Below, piece by piece: positions 9,317-18,701 of a stretch of DNA of 64,000 nt (position 1 is the first letter of the stretch; each line of letters begins with the position of its first letter). The stretch spans positions 868,001 through 932,000 of the forward strand of contig NZ_CP136562.1 of NCBI RefSeq assembly GCF_018215265.2, given 5' to 3'. The position numbers were made by a program, and so were the translations under genes. This DNA is from Paenarthrobacter sp. GOM3 (GTDB lineage: Bacteria > Actinomycetota > Actinomycetes > Actinomycetales > Micrococcaceae). A model generated the notes under the pieces. That model ran no database searches, was not told the origin of the DNA, and saw nothing but the letters and a program-made list of their open reading frames with translations.

Positions 9317-10738
9317 TTAGTCGTCAGCGTCCGGGTACTCTTCTTCATCCTCGTCGTCGTACCGGCCGGATTCCTCCACCTCGACCTCAAGGATCTTCAA
9401 CAACTCAGTGTCCGGGTTCAGCATGATGGCTGCCTCGTCGCGGCGGTGCTGCAGCACGGTGTCCAGGTAGGACTGCACGGTCTCGGCCAGCGGCACGTAC
9501 CTGTCTTGCTTCTGGCTCATGTACCAACGGTGCTCCAGGACCTCATGGACAACTTCTGCCGGCTCCAGCTTCCCGGCCAGGTGCCGCGGAATGGAACGCA
9601 CGATCGGCTCGAAGATCTGGCTCACCCAAATGTGCGCGCTGATCTCCTCATCGAGGTCCGGGTTGTTGTCGGCCCGGAACTGGTCCATGTCATTCAAGAG
9701 CCTGCGGGCCTGGTTCTCCTGGGCGTCCAGGCCCGTGAGGCGAAGCAACCGCCGCTGGTGGTGGCCGGCGTCGACGACTTTTGGCTGGAGCTGGATGGTG
9801 GAGCCGTCCGCCGTGGTCTTGATGGCGTATTCCTCCACGTCGAAGCCCAACTCGTTGAGGCGGCGGATGCGGGCGGCCACACGCCACCGTTCGCCGAGCT
9901 CAAAGGACTCCTTCTCCGTCAACTCAGTCCACAGCCGGCGGTAGCTGTCCATGATCAGCTCGCTGGTGGCTACGGGGTCGACCTTCTCCTCGATCAGTCC
10001 GCCGTCCAGCAGGTCCATCAGTTCTCCGGCGATGTTCACCCGGGCGATCTCGAGGTCGTATTCACGCTGGCCCATGGAGAGGTCCGGGTAAAGCTCGCCG
10101 GTTTCGGCATCCACCAAGTAGGCGGCGAAGGCGCCGGCATCACGGCGGAACAACGTGTTGGAGAGCGACACGTCGCCCCAGTAGAAGCCGACAAGGTGCA
10201 GCCGGACCAGCAGCAGCGCCTGCGCGTCGATCAGGCGGGTCAGGGTGTCCTTGCGAAGCATCTGGGAGAACAACGCACGGTACGGCATGGAGAACTTCAG
10301 GTGCCGGGTGACCAGCACCGGGTTCAGCGGACGGCCGTCCGCCGTGGTGCGCCCGGTGATGACCGCCACCGGCTCCACGCAAGGAACGTCCAGCCGAGCG
10401 AGCTTCCGGAGCATGTGGTACTCGTGGCGGGCCACGTGCTCGGAGGTTTCCTTGATGGCAATCACGGAGCCGCCCAAATGGGCGAAGCGCACGATGTGCC
10501 GGGAGATGCCGCGGGGGAGTGCGGCCAGGTTCTCGGTCGGCCAATCCTCCAAAGCGATGTGCCACGGCAGGTCCAGCAGCTCGGGATCCGCTGCGGCTGC
10601 GGTGATATTCAGTGAACCGATGACGCTGGCAGGAGGTGCGGTGTCCTGGGCGCTTGCGGCTTCAGTGCGGGGGAGCTTGCCGATCTGCCCGTAGTCGGTG
10701 GGTTCGTCGTGCCACTGGGCTTCGTTTTGCTCGCTCAT
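9317..10738 (-). CDS. DUF4032 protein with kinase-like fold
   Basis: 473 residues. The central part resembles the lipopolysaccharide-kinase/protein-kinase fold. There is an invariant-lysine candidate in VIAIKETSEH, and a catalytic-loop-like segment GFYWGDVSLSNTLFRRD followed by a metal-binding-like LVDAETGE. The C-terminal half is the DUF4032 region common in actinobacteria. The tail is very acidic (DEDEEEYPDADD). The function is unknown; a small-molecule or protein kinase role is inferred only from the motifs. It starts inside the stop of the GH20 gene (ATGA overlap 10735-10738), so the two are co-translated although no functional link is evident. Confidence 0.82.
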   Translation of the reverse strand: MSEQNEAQWHDEPTDYGQIGKLPRTEAASAQDTAPPASVIGSLNITAAAADPELLDLPWHIALEDWPTENLAALPRGISRHIVRFAHLGGSVIAIKETSEHVARHEYHMLRKLARLDVPCVEPVAVITGRTTADGRPLNPVLVTRHLKFSMPYRALFSQMLRKDTLTRLIDAQALLLVRLHLVGFYWGDVSLSNTLFRRDAGAFAAYLVDAETGELYPDLSMGQREYDLEIARVNIAGELMDLLDGGLIEEKVDPVATSELIMDSYRRLWTELTEKESFELGERWRVAARIRRLNELGFDVEEYAIKTTADGSTIQLQPKVVDAGHHQRRLLRLTGLDAQENQARRLLNDMDQFRADNNPDLDEEISAHIWVSQIFEPIVRSIPRHLAGKLEPAEVVHEVLEHRWYMSQKQDRYVPLAETVQSYLDTVLQHRRDEAAIMLNPDTELLKILEVEVEESGRYDDEDEEEYPDADD

Positions 10739-12321
10739 GCCTCAATTGTTCCGTACTCGGCGTCGCTGGCGGCTATCGTGCCTGGAAAGGGGTATTCCGG
10801 CTTCGCCGACCATTCGACGTCGGGCGCTTCCTGGAAGACGACGCCCTGCCGCGTGAGCCGCTCACCCAAGGCGCCCAGCCGACGTCGGAAGTCACCGGCG
10901 TTGCGGACTTCCTGACCGGACCAAGCCACTTCCGCCAGTGAAACCGCCCGCGGGTACAGGAGCCATTGGGCCTGTTTGTTGTTCCGCACGGTCTCCGACC
11001 AGAGGGGCCCCTCGATGCCGAGGATCTGCTGGTCCTGCAGGCCGCCCAGGGCTGGGTCCCAGTTGTAATACTCGGACCAGGTAAAGGGTCCGCCCTCCAC
11101 CCACGACAGGCCGACAGGGCTGCCCGGATCATATTTCTGGTCCAGGTAGGTGTTAGCTGCCGGGGACATGATGACAGGCACGCCGCTGTTTTCGGCCTGT
11201 CGCACGGTGGCCTCCACCTCGCCGTGCCAGTACTGGATCACGGCACCTTCGGGGAGCTCGACGGCGGCGAACTCGTTCCAGCCCACCACGGCCTTACCCG
11301 TCGCTGCGGCTATCCGGACGAACTGCTGCACCATGGCGACGTAGTCGTCGTGTGCTGTGACGTGGGCTTCGTCCCCGCCGATGTGCAGGTAGGGGCCAAC
11401 CGTGATGTCGGCGAGCTGTCCGAGGACCTCGCGGGCGAACTCGTACGTGGTTGGCAGGTCCGCGCTCAGGGTTGACCAGCCAACCTCGGCCGTGGTGCTC
11501 ATGGGTTTGGCCTGGCCATCCGGGTTGAGTTGCGGGATGGCGGCGAGGGCGGCGTTGACGTGCCCGGGGAGGTCGATCTCCGGGACCACCAGCACATTCT
11601 TGCTGGCGGCGTACGCCTGGATGTCCCTGAAATCCTGCTGCGTGTAGAAACCGGAGTTGCCGCGCGGAGGCACGGCGGTGGGGACCTCGACGGCGCCCTG
11701 ACCACCAGTTGCGGTGAGGTTGGCGTAGTCCAAACCTGACGGATTGTCAGCCGGGGTGCGGATCTCGATCCGCCATGCTTGGTCGTCAGTGAGGTGCAGG
11801 TGCAGTGCGTTCAGCTTGAACTGCGTCATCACGTCGATCTGCTCCTTCACCTCCTCCACAGTGAAGAAGTTGCGGGCAACGTCCAGCATGAGGCCACGGT
11901 AGGCGAAACGCGGCGCATCAGCGATGTCGACGGCGGGAATCACCCAGGTGCCATCGGCGCTCGGCGGGGTTCCCTCGATGGAGGCGGGGAAAAGCTGCCG
12001 CAGTGTCTGCACCCCATTGAACAGGCCGGCGTCGGTGGAGGCCGTAAACCGGATGGCATCTTCGGTGACGGTGAGCGAGTACGCTTCCGGGCCGCCGTCG
12101 AACATTTCCACCAGCTCAAGCACCACGTCACCGGGGCGGGTGTCCTCCGCTATGGGCAGCTCGAAACCGGTGCCGCGGCGGAGCAGCGAGGCAAGCTGTT
12201 CAGCGACGGGTACGGCAGGATCACTGGCCACGATCCGGGCGTTGGGGGCGAGCGTGAAGGCAGGGCTGTCCAGGAGTTCGACGTGCGAGGGGCGGGGAAT
12301 CAGGGTATCTGTCGTGTTCAT
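10735..12321 (-). CDS. Beta-N-acetylhexosaminidase, glycoside hydrolase family 20
   Basis: 528 residues. An N-terminal GH20b-type domain (about 1-135) precedes the barrel. The barrel has HLHLTDDQAWRIEI (about 174-187) and the catalytic Asp-Glu pair Asp317-Glu318 in LHIGGDEAHVT. These residues define substrate-assisted catalysis releasing terminal GlcNAc/GalNAc from chitooligosaccharides or glycans. No signal peptide is visible, so the enzyme is probably cytoplasmic and acts on imported oligosaccharides. The start ATG at 12321 has only a weak AGAAAGA upstream. No transporter is encoded with it, although a MsmK-like sugar ATPase gene lies directly upstream. Confidence 0.92.
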   Translation of the reverse strand: MNTTDTLIPRPSHVELLDSPAFTLAPNARIVASDPAVPVAEQLASLLRRGTGFELPIAEDTRPGDVVLELVEMFDGGPEAYSLTVTEDAIRFTASTDAGLFNGVQTLRQLFPASIEGTPPSADGTWVIPAVDIADAPRFAYRGLMLDVARNFFTVEEVKEQIDVMTQFKLNALHLHLTDDQAWRIEIRTPADNPSGLDYANLTATGGQGAVEVPTAVPPRGNSGFYTQQDFRDIQAYAASKNVLVVPEIDLPGHVNAALAAIPQLNPDGQAKPMSTTAEVGWSTLSADLPTTYEFAREVLGQLADITVGPYLHIGGDEAHVTAHDDYVAMVQQFVRIAAATGKAVVGWNEFAAVELPEGAVIQYWHGEVEATVRQAENSGVPVIMSPAANTYLDQKYDPGSPVGLSWVEGGPFTWSEYYNWDPALGGLQDQQILGIEGPLWSETVRNNKQAQWLLYPRAVSLAEVAWSGQEVRNAGDFRRRLGALGERLTRQGVVFQEAPDVEWSAKPEYPFPGTIAASDAEYGTIEA

Positions 12322-12353
12322 GCCGTTCTTTCTGGGAGAAAGGTTAACGCGAG

Positions 12354-12383
12354 AGCGGCCCGACCGGGAGGGGTCGGGCCGCT
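12354..12383 (-). terminator. Terminator hairpin behind the MsmK-like gene
   Basis: A perfect 12-base stem (AGCGGCCCGACC and its complement) with a six-base loop lies between the stop of the ATPase gene and the GH20 start. There is little T-tract, so termination may be partial. Confidence 0.6.
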
Positions 12384-12420
12384 ATCAAAATGCGGAACGT
12401 ACAGACGCGTCAGCGTCGGG

Positions 12421-13503
12421 TTAGTCGCCCAGGCGGAGGCCCGTCTTGGTGTCGAACAGGTGCACGTGGCCGGACTGCGGACGAACGAAGATGGACTCGC
12501 CCTTCATCGGGGGGCGACGACCATCGACGCGGGCAACGATGTCGTGGCTCTTGCCATCAAGGATGGTGTGGCCGTAGACGTAAGCGTCGGCGCCGAGTTC
12601 CTCGACGACGTCGACCTCAACCTGCAGGCCTTCGCCGTTGCCGACGGTCTCGAGGTCTTCCGGACGGGAACCGACGGTGACGGTCTGGCCGTGAGCTTCC
12701 TGGAGGACGTCGCGCGGCACGGGGTAAACCGTTCCACCGAACTGGACGCCGCCGTCGACCACGGGGAGTTCCAGGAGGTTCATGGCCGGGGAGCCGATGA
12801 AGCCTGCAACGAAGACGTTCTGCGGGCGGTCGTAAAGGTTGCGCGGGGTGTCAACCTGCTGCAGCAGGCCATCCTTCAGGACGGCGACGCGGTCACCCAT
12901 GGTCATGGCCTCGACCTGGTCGTGCGTCACGTAAACCGTGGTGACGCCGAGGCGGCGGGTCAGGGACGCGATCTGCGTACGGGTCTGGACGCGGAGCTTG
13001 GCGTCAAGGTTGGAGAGCGGCTCATCCATGAGGAAGACCTGGGGGTTACGGACGATTGCGCGCCCCATGGCAACACGCTGGCGCTGACCACCGGAGAGGG
13101 CCTTCGGCTTGCGGTCCAGATACTGCTCAAGGTCAAGGAGCTTGGCGGCTTCGCGAACACGCTCTGCGCGCTCTTCCTTGGAAACGCCGGCGATCTTCAG
13201 GGCGAAGCCCATGTTGTCCGCAACGGTCATGTGCGGGTACAGGGCGTAGTTCTGGAAGACCATTGCGATGTCGCGGTCCTTCGGCGGAACGTCAGTGACG
13301 TCGCGGTCGCCGATGAGGATGCGGCCTGCGTTGACGTCCTCAAGGCCTGCGAGCATGCGCAGGGAGGTGGACTTACCGCAACCGGAGGGTCCAACGAGGA
13401 CCAGGAATTCGCCATCGGCGATGTCGATGTTGAGCTTATCGACGGCGGGCTTATCTGTGCCCGGGTACAGACGCGTAGCGTTATCAAAAGTAACTGTAGC
13501 CAC
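12421..13503 (-). CDS. msmK: Shared sugar ABC transporter ATPase (MsmK/MsiK/UgpC type)
   Basis: 360 residues from GTG at 13503, which is preceded by GAAGGGA at eight bases; a GTG at 13521 is possible but lies over that ribosome site. Walker A is GPSGCGKST (38-46), the signature LSGGQ (136-140), Walker B FLMDEPLSNLD, and the C-terminal OB-like regulatory domain of CUT1 ATPases is present. In Streptomyces, the MsiK homolog powers several sugar importers that lack their own ATPase. The gene stands alone with its own terminator, as expected for a shared subunit. The CUT1 transporter at 36920-40089 has no ATPase and is a likely client. Confidence 0.88.
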   Translation of the reverse strand: MATVTFDNATRLYPGTDKPAVDKLNIDIADGEFLVLVGPSGCGKSTSLRMLAGLEDVNAGRILIGDRDVTDVPPKDRDIAMVFQNYALYPHMTVADNMGFALKIAGVSKEERAERVREAAKLLDLEQYLDRKPKALSGGQRQRVAMGRAIVRNPQVFLMDEPLSNLDAKLRVQTRTQIASLTRRLGVTTVYVTHDQVEAMTMGDRVAVLKDGLLQQVDTPRNLYDRPQNVFVAGFIGSPAMNLLELPVVDGGVQFGGTVYPVPRDVLQEAHGQTVTVGSRPEDLETVGNGEGLQVEVDVVEELGADAYVYGHTILDGKSHDIVARVDGRRPPMKGESIFVRPQSGHVHLFDTKTGLRLGD

Positions 13504-13575
13504 AGTTATCAATCCCTTCACCGGCAGGTACGTGCCGGACGATCCGTTGTGAATGGTTCATTTTCTTCAGTTGAA

Positions 13576-13598
13576 CTCCCCGGCCAATGGCCGGGGAG
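13576..13598 (-). terminator. Terminator hairpin behind otsB
   Basis: A perfect 10-base inverted repeat (CTCCCCGGCC/GGCCGGGGAG) with an AAT loop lies downstream of the otsB stop and upstream of the MsmK-like gene. No strong T-run follows on the coding strand. It separates the trehalose genes from the sugar ATPase. Confidence 0.5.
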
Positions 13599-13621
13599 GA
13601 TCGTGTGACGTCGCACGGTAC

Positions 13622-13691
13622 TGTGCGTCACATCACATCCAAGAGTATGTCAGACTTTTGGATGAATGACCTAAATGTTACAAAGGTCACA
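13622..13691. promoter_or_regulatory. Two CRP/GlxR-like sites upstream of the MsmK-like gene
   Basis: TGTGCGTCACATCACA (13622-13637) and TGTTACAAAGGTCACA (13676-13691) each match TGTGA-N6-TCACA with one mismatch. They lie roughly 120 and 175 bases upstream of the ATPase start. Two hits in a 200-base promoter region suggest cAMP-dependent control of the shared sugar ATPase. The exact bound site is an inference. Confidence 0.42.
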
Positions 13692-13709
13692 TGTGGGGTT
13701 GGTCACCGG

Positions 13710-14507
13710 CTAGGCTGCGGCGACCACCCGGCGACGCTCCTTCAGGAGGGCCTCCAACAGCTCCGCCACGTGGACAGGAGCCTCCACGCGGTACTGCGCC
13801 TGGGTGAAATCGAGGCCGACCTTAATGCCCACGTCGTCTCCCATCAGCCGGCCCAGGGCATCCTCGTCCGTGACGTCATCCCCGGCGAACATGATGGCCG
13901 TCGCGCCGGTTGCCTGCCGGAGGAACTCCACAGCCTCACCCTTCGAAGCGTGGACTACCGATGTTTCCAGCACCCGCTTGCCCGTCTTCAGATGCACGCC
14001 GGGACGCTCGCCCAGCACCCGCGTAGCGGCTTCCACGGCGTCTTCCGCAACGTCGTCGTCGGCCATCCGGGTGTGAAGCACGACGCCGGCGGGCTTGTCT
14101 TCGAGCACCGTGCCTGGAGCGACGTCCACGATCTCGGCGAGGACCTCCCGGACGGAAGCCAGCGTGGCGCGCTGATCATCGTCCAGCTCCAAACCCTGCG
14201 ATCCCTCGCCCAGCCAAACTTCAGCCCCGTGGCTCCCCACCAGCAGCGTGGCGGCCGGAGGTGAGGCGACCAGCCGCAAACTGTCCAGTGCCCGGCCCGA
14301 GATGAGTGCCGTCGTCGTGCGTGGAAGTTCGGCAAGCTCCGCCAACGCCGCGGCGGACCGCGGGAGTGGGCGGGCGTCTTCAGCGCGGTCCACGATGGGG
14401 GAGAGCGTGCCGTCGAAGTCGAGGGCCACCAGGAGATGTTCGGTGTCCGCGATACGTCGGATGGCGTCCAGCAATTCGGGCTTGAGCGACAGGTTCTCAG
14501 CTGTCAT
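13710..14507 (-). CDS. otsB: Trehalose-6-phosphate phosphatase
   Basis: 265 residues of the HAD superfamily. Motif I is ALDFDGTLSP with nucleophile Asp30 and Asp32; motif II includes ALISGRAL; motif IV is AGDDVTDEDA. It dephosphorylates trehalose-6-phosphate to trehalose in the cytoplasm, a compatible-solute step. Its start overlaps the end of otsA by 11 bases, so both steps are made together. The length is normal for bacterial OtsB. Confidence 0.92.
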   Translation of the reverse strand: MTAENLSLKPELLDAIRRIADTEHLLVALDFDGTLSPIVDRAEDARPLPRSAAALAELAELPRTTTALISGRALDSLRLVASPPAATLLVGSHGAEVWLGEGSQGLELDDDQRATLASVREVLAEIVDVAPGTVLEDKPAGVVLHTRMADDDVAEDAVEAATRVLGERPGVHLKTGKRVLETSVVHASKGEAVEFLRQATGATAIMFAGDDVTDEDALGRLMGDDVGIKVGLDFTQAQYRVEAPVHVAELLEALLKERRRVVAAA

Positions 14508-15999
14508 CGCGGACCACCTTCTCCTCCAGGGCAGCCAGGAACTCAGCCGACCAGTGATCGACGTCGTGGTCCAGGATCTGCTTACGCATCAGCTTCATGC
14601 GCCGGCGGGCTTCCTTGGGCGGCAGGTTAACCGCGCGCAGGATGGCCGACTTCAACCCGTCGATATCGTGCGGGTTGATAAGGAAGGCCTGCTTGAGCTG
14701 ATCGGCTGCACCGGCGAATTCACTAAGGACCAGGGCGCCGTCGTCATTCTGGCGGGCGGTGACGTATTCCTTGGCCACCAGGTTCATGCCATCGCGCAGT
14801 GCAGTCACCAGCATGACGTCCGCGGCGAGGTACAGGGCCACCATCTCCTCCACCGGATAACTGTGGTGCAGGTAGCGGACAGCAGTGTTTTGGATGGTGT
14901 CGTACGTGCCGTTGATGTGTCCCACGGTGCCTTCGATTTCCTCGCGCAGCAGCCTGTACTGCTCAACGCGCTCCCGGCTGGGGCTGGCAACCTGGATCAG
15001 GGTGGCGTCCTCCACCTTGATGCTGCCCTCACGCAGGAGTTCCTCGAAAGCCTTCAGCCGGTGGCCGATTCCCTTGGTGTAATCCAAACGGTCAACGCCC
15101 AAAAGGATGGTGGTGGGGTCCCCAAGGTCGCGGCGGATCTGCTTGGCCCGCTCAATGATGTCCGGGTTCGCGGCGAGTTCGCGGATCTGGTCCACATCGA
15201 TGGAGATTGGGAAGGCCTGTGCCCGGGCGATGTGCGTGACTTCGCCGTCGGGACCCTTCACATGGACCTGCTGCTGTTTGACGCTGGCGCCCAGGAACCG
15301 GCGTGCGGAGCGCATGAAGTTGCCGGCATCGCTGGGACGCTGGAAACCCAGGAGGTCTGCACCCAGCAGGCCGTCGATGATTTCGCGGCGCCACGGGAGT
15401 TGGGCGAAAATCTCCGGCGGCGGGAACGGGATGTGGTTGAAGAAGCCGATCTTCAGGTCCGGTCGGGCCTCGCGCAGCAGGCGCGGCACCAGCTGGAGCT
15501 GGTAGTCCTGGACCCACACGGTGGCACCGTCCGCCGCGTGCCGTATGACGGCGTCGGCGAACTTCTTGTTGACGGTCCGGTACGAGTCCCACCACGTACG
15601 GTGGAACTCCGGTGGGGCGATGACGTCATGGTAAAGCGGCCAGATGGTCGCGTTGGAAAAGCCCTCGTAATACAGCTCAACTTCGTGGCTGCTGAGCTGG
15701 ACCGGGACCAGGTCCATGCCTCCGTGGCTGAAGGGCCGCACGGTCTCGTCGGGGGCGCCATGCCAACCCACCCATGCGCCGTCGGACTTTGTCATCATGG
15801 GCGCCAGTGCCGTGACCAGGCCGCCGGGCGAACGGCGCCAGCCGTCACCGCCGTCGTCGTTGCCGTCGCTGCTGCAACGGTCCACAGGCAACCTGTTGGA
15901 GACCACCATGAAATCGAACGTGCTGGCCGTAGGCTTCTTCGTTGCAGAAGCCTTGGGGGCTTGTTCGGTACTGAGTTTTTCGCTTGCCGGATCCTGCAT
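14497..15999 (-). CDS. otsA: Alpha,alpha-trehalose-phosphate synthase (GT20)
   Basis: 500 residues from ATG at 15999, with AGGGAG five bases upstream. The frame is open back to 16107, but those codons lack a ribosome site. Catalytic-domain landmarks include [10 protein letters not shown], the glucose-6-phosphate/UDP-glucose loop [39 protein letters not shown] and the C-terminal [12 protein letters not shown]. It joins UDP-glucose (or a related donor) with glucose-6-phosphate. About 35 residues of low-complexity lysine/threonine-rich sequence precede the fold, a common actinobacterial extension. It overlaps otsB downstream. Confidence 0.93.
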   Translation of the reverse strand: MQDPASEKLSTEQAPKASATKKPTASTFDFMVVSNRLPVDRCSSDGNDDGGDGWRRSPGGLVTALAPMMTKSDGAWVGWHGAPDETVRPFSHGGMDLVPVQLSSHEVELYYEGFSNATIWPLYHDVIAPPEFHRTWWDSYRTVNKKFADAVIRHAADGATVWVQDYQLQLVPRLLREARPDLKIGFFNHIPFPPPEIFAQLPWRREIIDGLLGADLLGFQRPSDAGNFMRSARRFLGASVKQQQVHVKGPDGEVTHIARAQAFPISIDVDQIRELAANPDIIERAKQIRRDLGDPTTILLGVDRLDYTKGIGHRLKAFEELLREGSIKVEDATLIQVASPSRERVEQYRLLREEIEGTVGHINGTYDTIQNTAVRYLHHSYPVEEMVALYLAADVMLVTALRDGMNLVAKEYVTARQNDDGALVLSEFAGAADQLKQAFLINPHDIDGLKSAILRAVNLPPKEARRRMKLMRKQILDHDVDHWSAEFLAALEEKVVRDDS

Positions 16000-16175
16000 T
16001 AACGCTCCCTGGGGTTGCTGTGACTCAACTCCCAGCCTACTAGCGGAATCTTCACCGGCAGTTGATCGTTCAACAACCGGGCGGGAAGGTGTGCGGTAGA
16101 GCTCCAAGTTCGCTCCCGTAAACTGTCCCCGTTGCCCTAGCTATTCACTACGACGTCGAGTAACCCGAGGAACTG

Positions 16176-17054
16176 ATGAGCCCCGCAAACGAATCCCGCC
16201 TGTCCAAGGCTGAGCGCACCGCCCAGGCCCGGGAAAAAGCGCGCGCAATCCGCGAAGAGCAGTTGAAGAAAGAGAAGCGGAACAAGCTTCTGGTCGGCTG
16301 GGGCATTGTGGTTGCCATCGTTGTCATCATTGCGGTGGTGGCGTTCGTAGTTGTTGGCAACGTCCAGAACAACGCGCCGATTGCCGACAACGGGCCCACG
16401 CCCGCCAACGGCAACGTGCACGGTGGTGTCACGCTGCTGGCCAACAGCGATGTTGTGAAGTCGGAACCCGCTACCGTCAACGTGGCCGATGTGCCTGCGC
16501 CGCTCGCCAGCAAGCCCGCCACAGTCACCGTCCCGGGTGGCGAAGCCGAGGCCGGCAAGCCCGTCAAGGTAGTTGCCTACATCGACTTCATCTGCCCCGT
16601 CTGCAAGCGCTTCGAAACCACTTACGGTGACTCGCTGACCAAGCTCCGCAACGATGGAAAAATCTCCCTCGAATACCGCGCACTTGGCTTCCTGGACCAG
16701 CAGTCCACCACCAACTACTCCTCGCGCGCGGCCAACGCTGCGGCCTGCGTGGTGAACACTTCTCCGGAAAAGTACGCGGACTTCTTCAACCTCCTCTTTG
16801 AACGCCAGCCGGCCGAAGGCAGTGCAGGCATCTCCGACAAGGACCTGAAAGCCATGGCCACCGAAGTAGGAGCGGCCAACATCGACTCCTGCGTGGACAG
16901 CAAGCAGTTCCGGCCCTGGGTGAAGGTTGCTACGCAGGAAGCTGCGGCCATCGGCGTCACGGGCACGCCTACCGTCTTCGTCGACGGCAAGCAGTGGGAC
17001 GGCTCCACCGACCTGAACGCTGAGATCCAGACGGCCATCACGGCCAAGGGCTAA
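16176..17054 (+). CDS. Membrane-anchored DsbA-like thiol:disulfide protein
   Basis: 292 residues. A basic, coiled N-terminal segment (about 1-38) is cytoplasmic and one membrane helix follows (about 39-60). An extracytoplasmic spacer leads to a thioredoxin/DsbA-like domain with CPVC (Cys140, Cys143) and the cis-proline loop TGTPTVFVDG. It is likely to oxidise or reduce exported proteins on the outer face of the membrane. GAGGAACTG precedes the ATG at 16176. The gene is alone; its original terminator, directly downstream, has been split by an IS element. Confidence 0.88.
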   Translation: MSPANESRLSKAERTAQAREKARAIREEQLKKEKRNKLLVGWGIVVAIVVIIAVVAFVVVGNVQNNAPIADNGPTPANGNVHGGVTLLANSDVVKSEPATVNVADVPAPLASKPATVTVPGGEAEAGKPVKVVAYIDFICPVCKRFETTYGDSLTKLRNDGKISLEYRALGFLDQQSTTNYSSRAANAAACVVNTSPEKYADFFNLLFERQPAEGSAGISDKDLKAMATEVGAANIDSCVDSKQFRPWVKVATQEAAAIGVTGTPTVFVDGKQWDGSTDLNAEIQTAITAKG

Positions 17055-17076
17055 GCCTTCCTTGAATTACGACGGC

Positions 17077-17101
17077 GGCCGGTCACCCTTGCGGCGGGTT
17101 C
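17077..17101 (+). terminator. Left half of the dsbA-like gene terminator, disrupted by IS30
   Basis: This arm (GGCCGGTCACCC at 17077-17088 and GGCGGGTTC at 17093-17101) is complementary to 18747-18772 on the other side of the insertion. Joined, the arms make a 12 plus 9 base-pair stem centred on TTCTAGAA and followed by GTTGTTTGTTT: a strong intrinsic terminator. The element now separates the arms by about 1.6 kb. Confidence 0.75.
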
Positions 17102-17126
17102 TAGCGGTCGTTGCAACACCTGCTGG

Positions 17127-18701
17127 TTAGGTGGTTAGAAGTAGATCACGTAAACGCTCGGCTGGAGTCTTCCAGCCGAGCGTTTTACGTGGGCGGCCGT
17201 TGAGTTCCTGGGCGACGTGTTCGAGGTCTTCGGGTCCGTAGACGGACAGGTCGGTGCCTTTGGGGAAGTATTGGCGCAGCAGTCCGTTGGTGTTTTCGTT
17301 TGAGCCGCGTTGCCAGGGGCTGGCAGGGTCGCAGAAGTAGACCTGCATGTCGGTGGCGAGGGTGAAGGATTTGTGGGCGGCCATTTCCGAGCCCTGGTCC
17401 CAGGTCAGGGATCCGCGTAGGTGGGCCGGTAGGGTGGCCATGGTTTTTATGAGGCCGTCCCGGACGGTTCCGGCGGTGTGGTCGCCGGGGAGGTGGACGA
17501 GCATGACGTAGCGGGTGGTGCGTTCGACCAGCGTCGCGATCGCGGACTGGTTATTGGCGCCGGTAATGAGGTCGCCCTCCCAATGGCCCGGTACGGCGCG
17601 GTCTTCGATTTCGGGTGGACGCTCGGAGATCATGACCATAGGGTCCACGAACCGTGGTGTGCGTTGTTCGCCGGTCGTGTGTGGTTTGCGGCGGCTCCGT
17701 CCGGTGCGCAGCGCTGCCTGTACTTCGCGTTTGAGTCCGCCCCTGGCCTGGATGTAGAGGGCTTGATAAATGGTTTCTGGGCTCACGCGCATCTCCGGGT
17801 TGTTGGGGAACTCTTCGATCAGCGTGTTGCTGATCTGTTCCGGAGACCAGCGTATGAGCAGCTTGTCCTTGACATAGTCCCGCAACTCCGATTCATCGAC
17901 CAGTTTGGCGGTCTTGGGACGTGCCCGCCGGAGCAAGGCTCGCCGGTGTGCCCCGTGGGGCAGATAGCCCATGTGGGGATCAGTATTTCGAGCCAACTCG
18001 CGGCTGACTGTTGAGGGCGATCGGCCCAGGATATGGGCTATCGCCCTGAGCGAGGATCCCGCCGCTTGCAGATCCCGGATCAGTTCCCGTTCCTGAACAT
18101 TGAGGTATCGCGGGTCGATGGGCTTCTCTAAGGCCGCGACCGGCACCAGCGCCGTTTCGGTTATGCCGGTCGAAGAGGTCATGGTGGTCACACCACGTTT
18201 GTAGTCGACTACGCGCCCATCAGGATAAATGCGTCGCCCGCCGGACTTCCGGATCCCGCGCTCCCACTCCCGGGCGGTCTTGGGATTGACGCCCACGGCG
18301 GAGATGGCTTCGCTTCGGCTCATCCCGATCCCACGCAACTGGAGGAATTTCTCCCGCCGGCCCGATCCTGGGGCCTTGCTGGAAATTCCCGCTTCTCCAG
18401 CCCAACGGTGGCAGGTATTGACGTTCAAACCAAGTTCGGCGGCGGCCAGAGTCACACTCTCCACGCGCCGAAGGACCAAGAAGAACTCTTCCTTCTGTCT
18501 TGGCGTGTATCGCATCCGGAGGGCCTGCTCGTTCCGGATGCCGGCCTTCCGGCACCACTGGTAACAAGTCATCCTATTCAGCCCGAGCTCCAAAGCTGCG
18601 GCGGTGACACTGCCCAGGCGATCAAGGGCTTGGAAGAACTGAACCTTTTGCTCAGGCGTGTACTTCCGCCGGCTTACCGATTCGTTCGTTAAAGACGACA
18701 C
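17127..18701 (-). CDS. IS30-family transposase
   Basis: 524 residues from GTG at 18701; an in-frame TTG at 18737 lies within the terminal repeat. The N-terminus holds helix-turn-helix repeats: two units starting YTPEQKVQFFQ and YTPRQKEEFFL, and a third around SRSEAISAVGVNPKTAREW. The usual IS30 helix-turn-helix follows (SSLRAIAHILGRSPSTVSREL). The catalytic core has Asp in GHWEGDLI, Asp in TWDQGSEM and Glu in GSNENTNGLLRQYFP. The extra N-terminal repeats make the protein longer than classical IS30 transposase (about 380 residues). No frameshift is seen, so it could be active. Confidence 0.9.
   Translation of the reverse strand: MSSLTNESVSRRKYTPEQKVQFFQALDRLGSVTAAALELGLNRMTCYQWCRKAGIRNEQALRMRYTPRQKEEFFLVLRRVESVTLAAAELGLNVNTCHRWAGEAGISSKAPGSGRREKFLQLRGIGMSRSEAISAVGVNPKTAREWERGIRKSGGRRIYPDGRVVDYKRGVTTMTSSTGITETALVPVAALEKPIDPRYLNVQERELIRDLQAAGSSLRAIAHILGRSPSTVSRELARNTDPHMGYLPHGAHRRALLRRARPKTAKLVDESELRDYVKDKLLIRWSPEQISNTLIEEFPNNPEMRVSPETIYQALYIQARGGLKREVQAALRTGRSRRKPHTTGEQRTPRFVDPMVMISERPPEIEDRAVPGHWEGDLITGANNQSAIATLVERTTRYVMLVHLPGDHTAGTVRDGLIKTMATLPAHLRGSLTWDQGSEMAAHKSFTLATDMQVYFCDPASPWQRGSNENTNGLLRQYFPKGTDLSVYGPEDLEHVAQELNGRPRKTLGWKTPAERLRDLLLTT

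Noticed and set aside
11779..13608. A 609-codon rightward open frame opposite GH20 and the MsmK-like gene
   Set aside because: It is antisense to two clear genes, has no family motifs and shows the composition of a GC-rich shadow frame.
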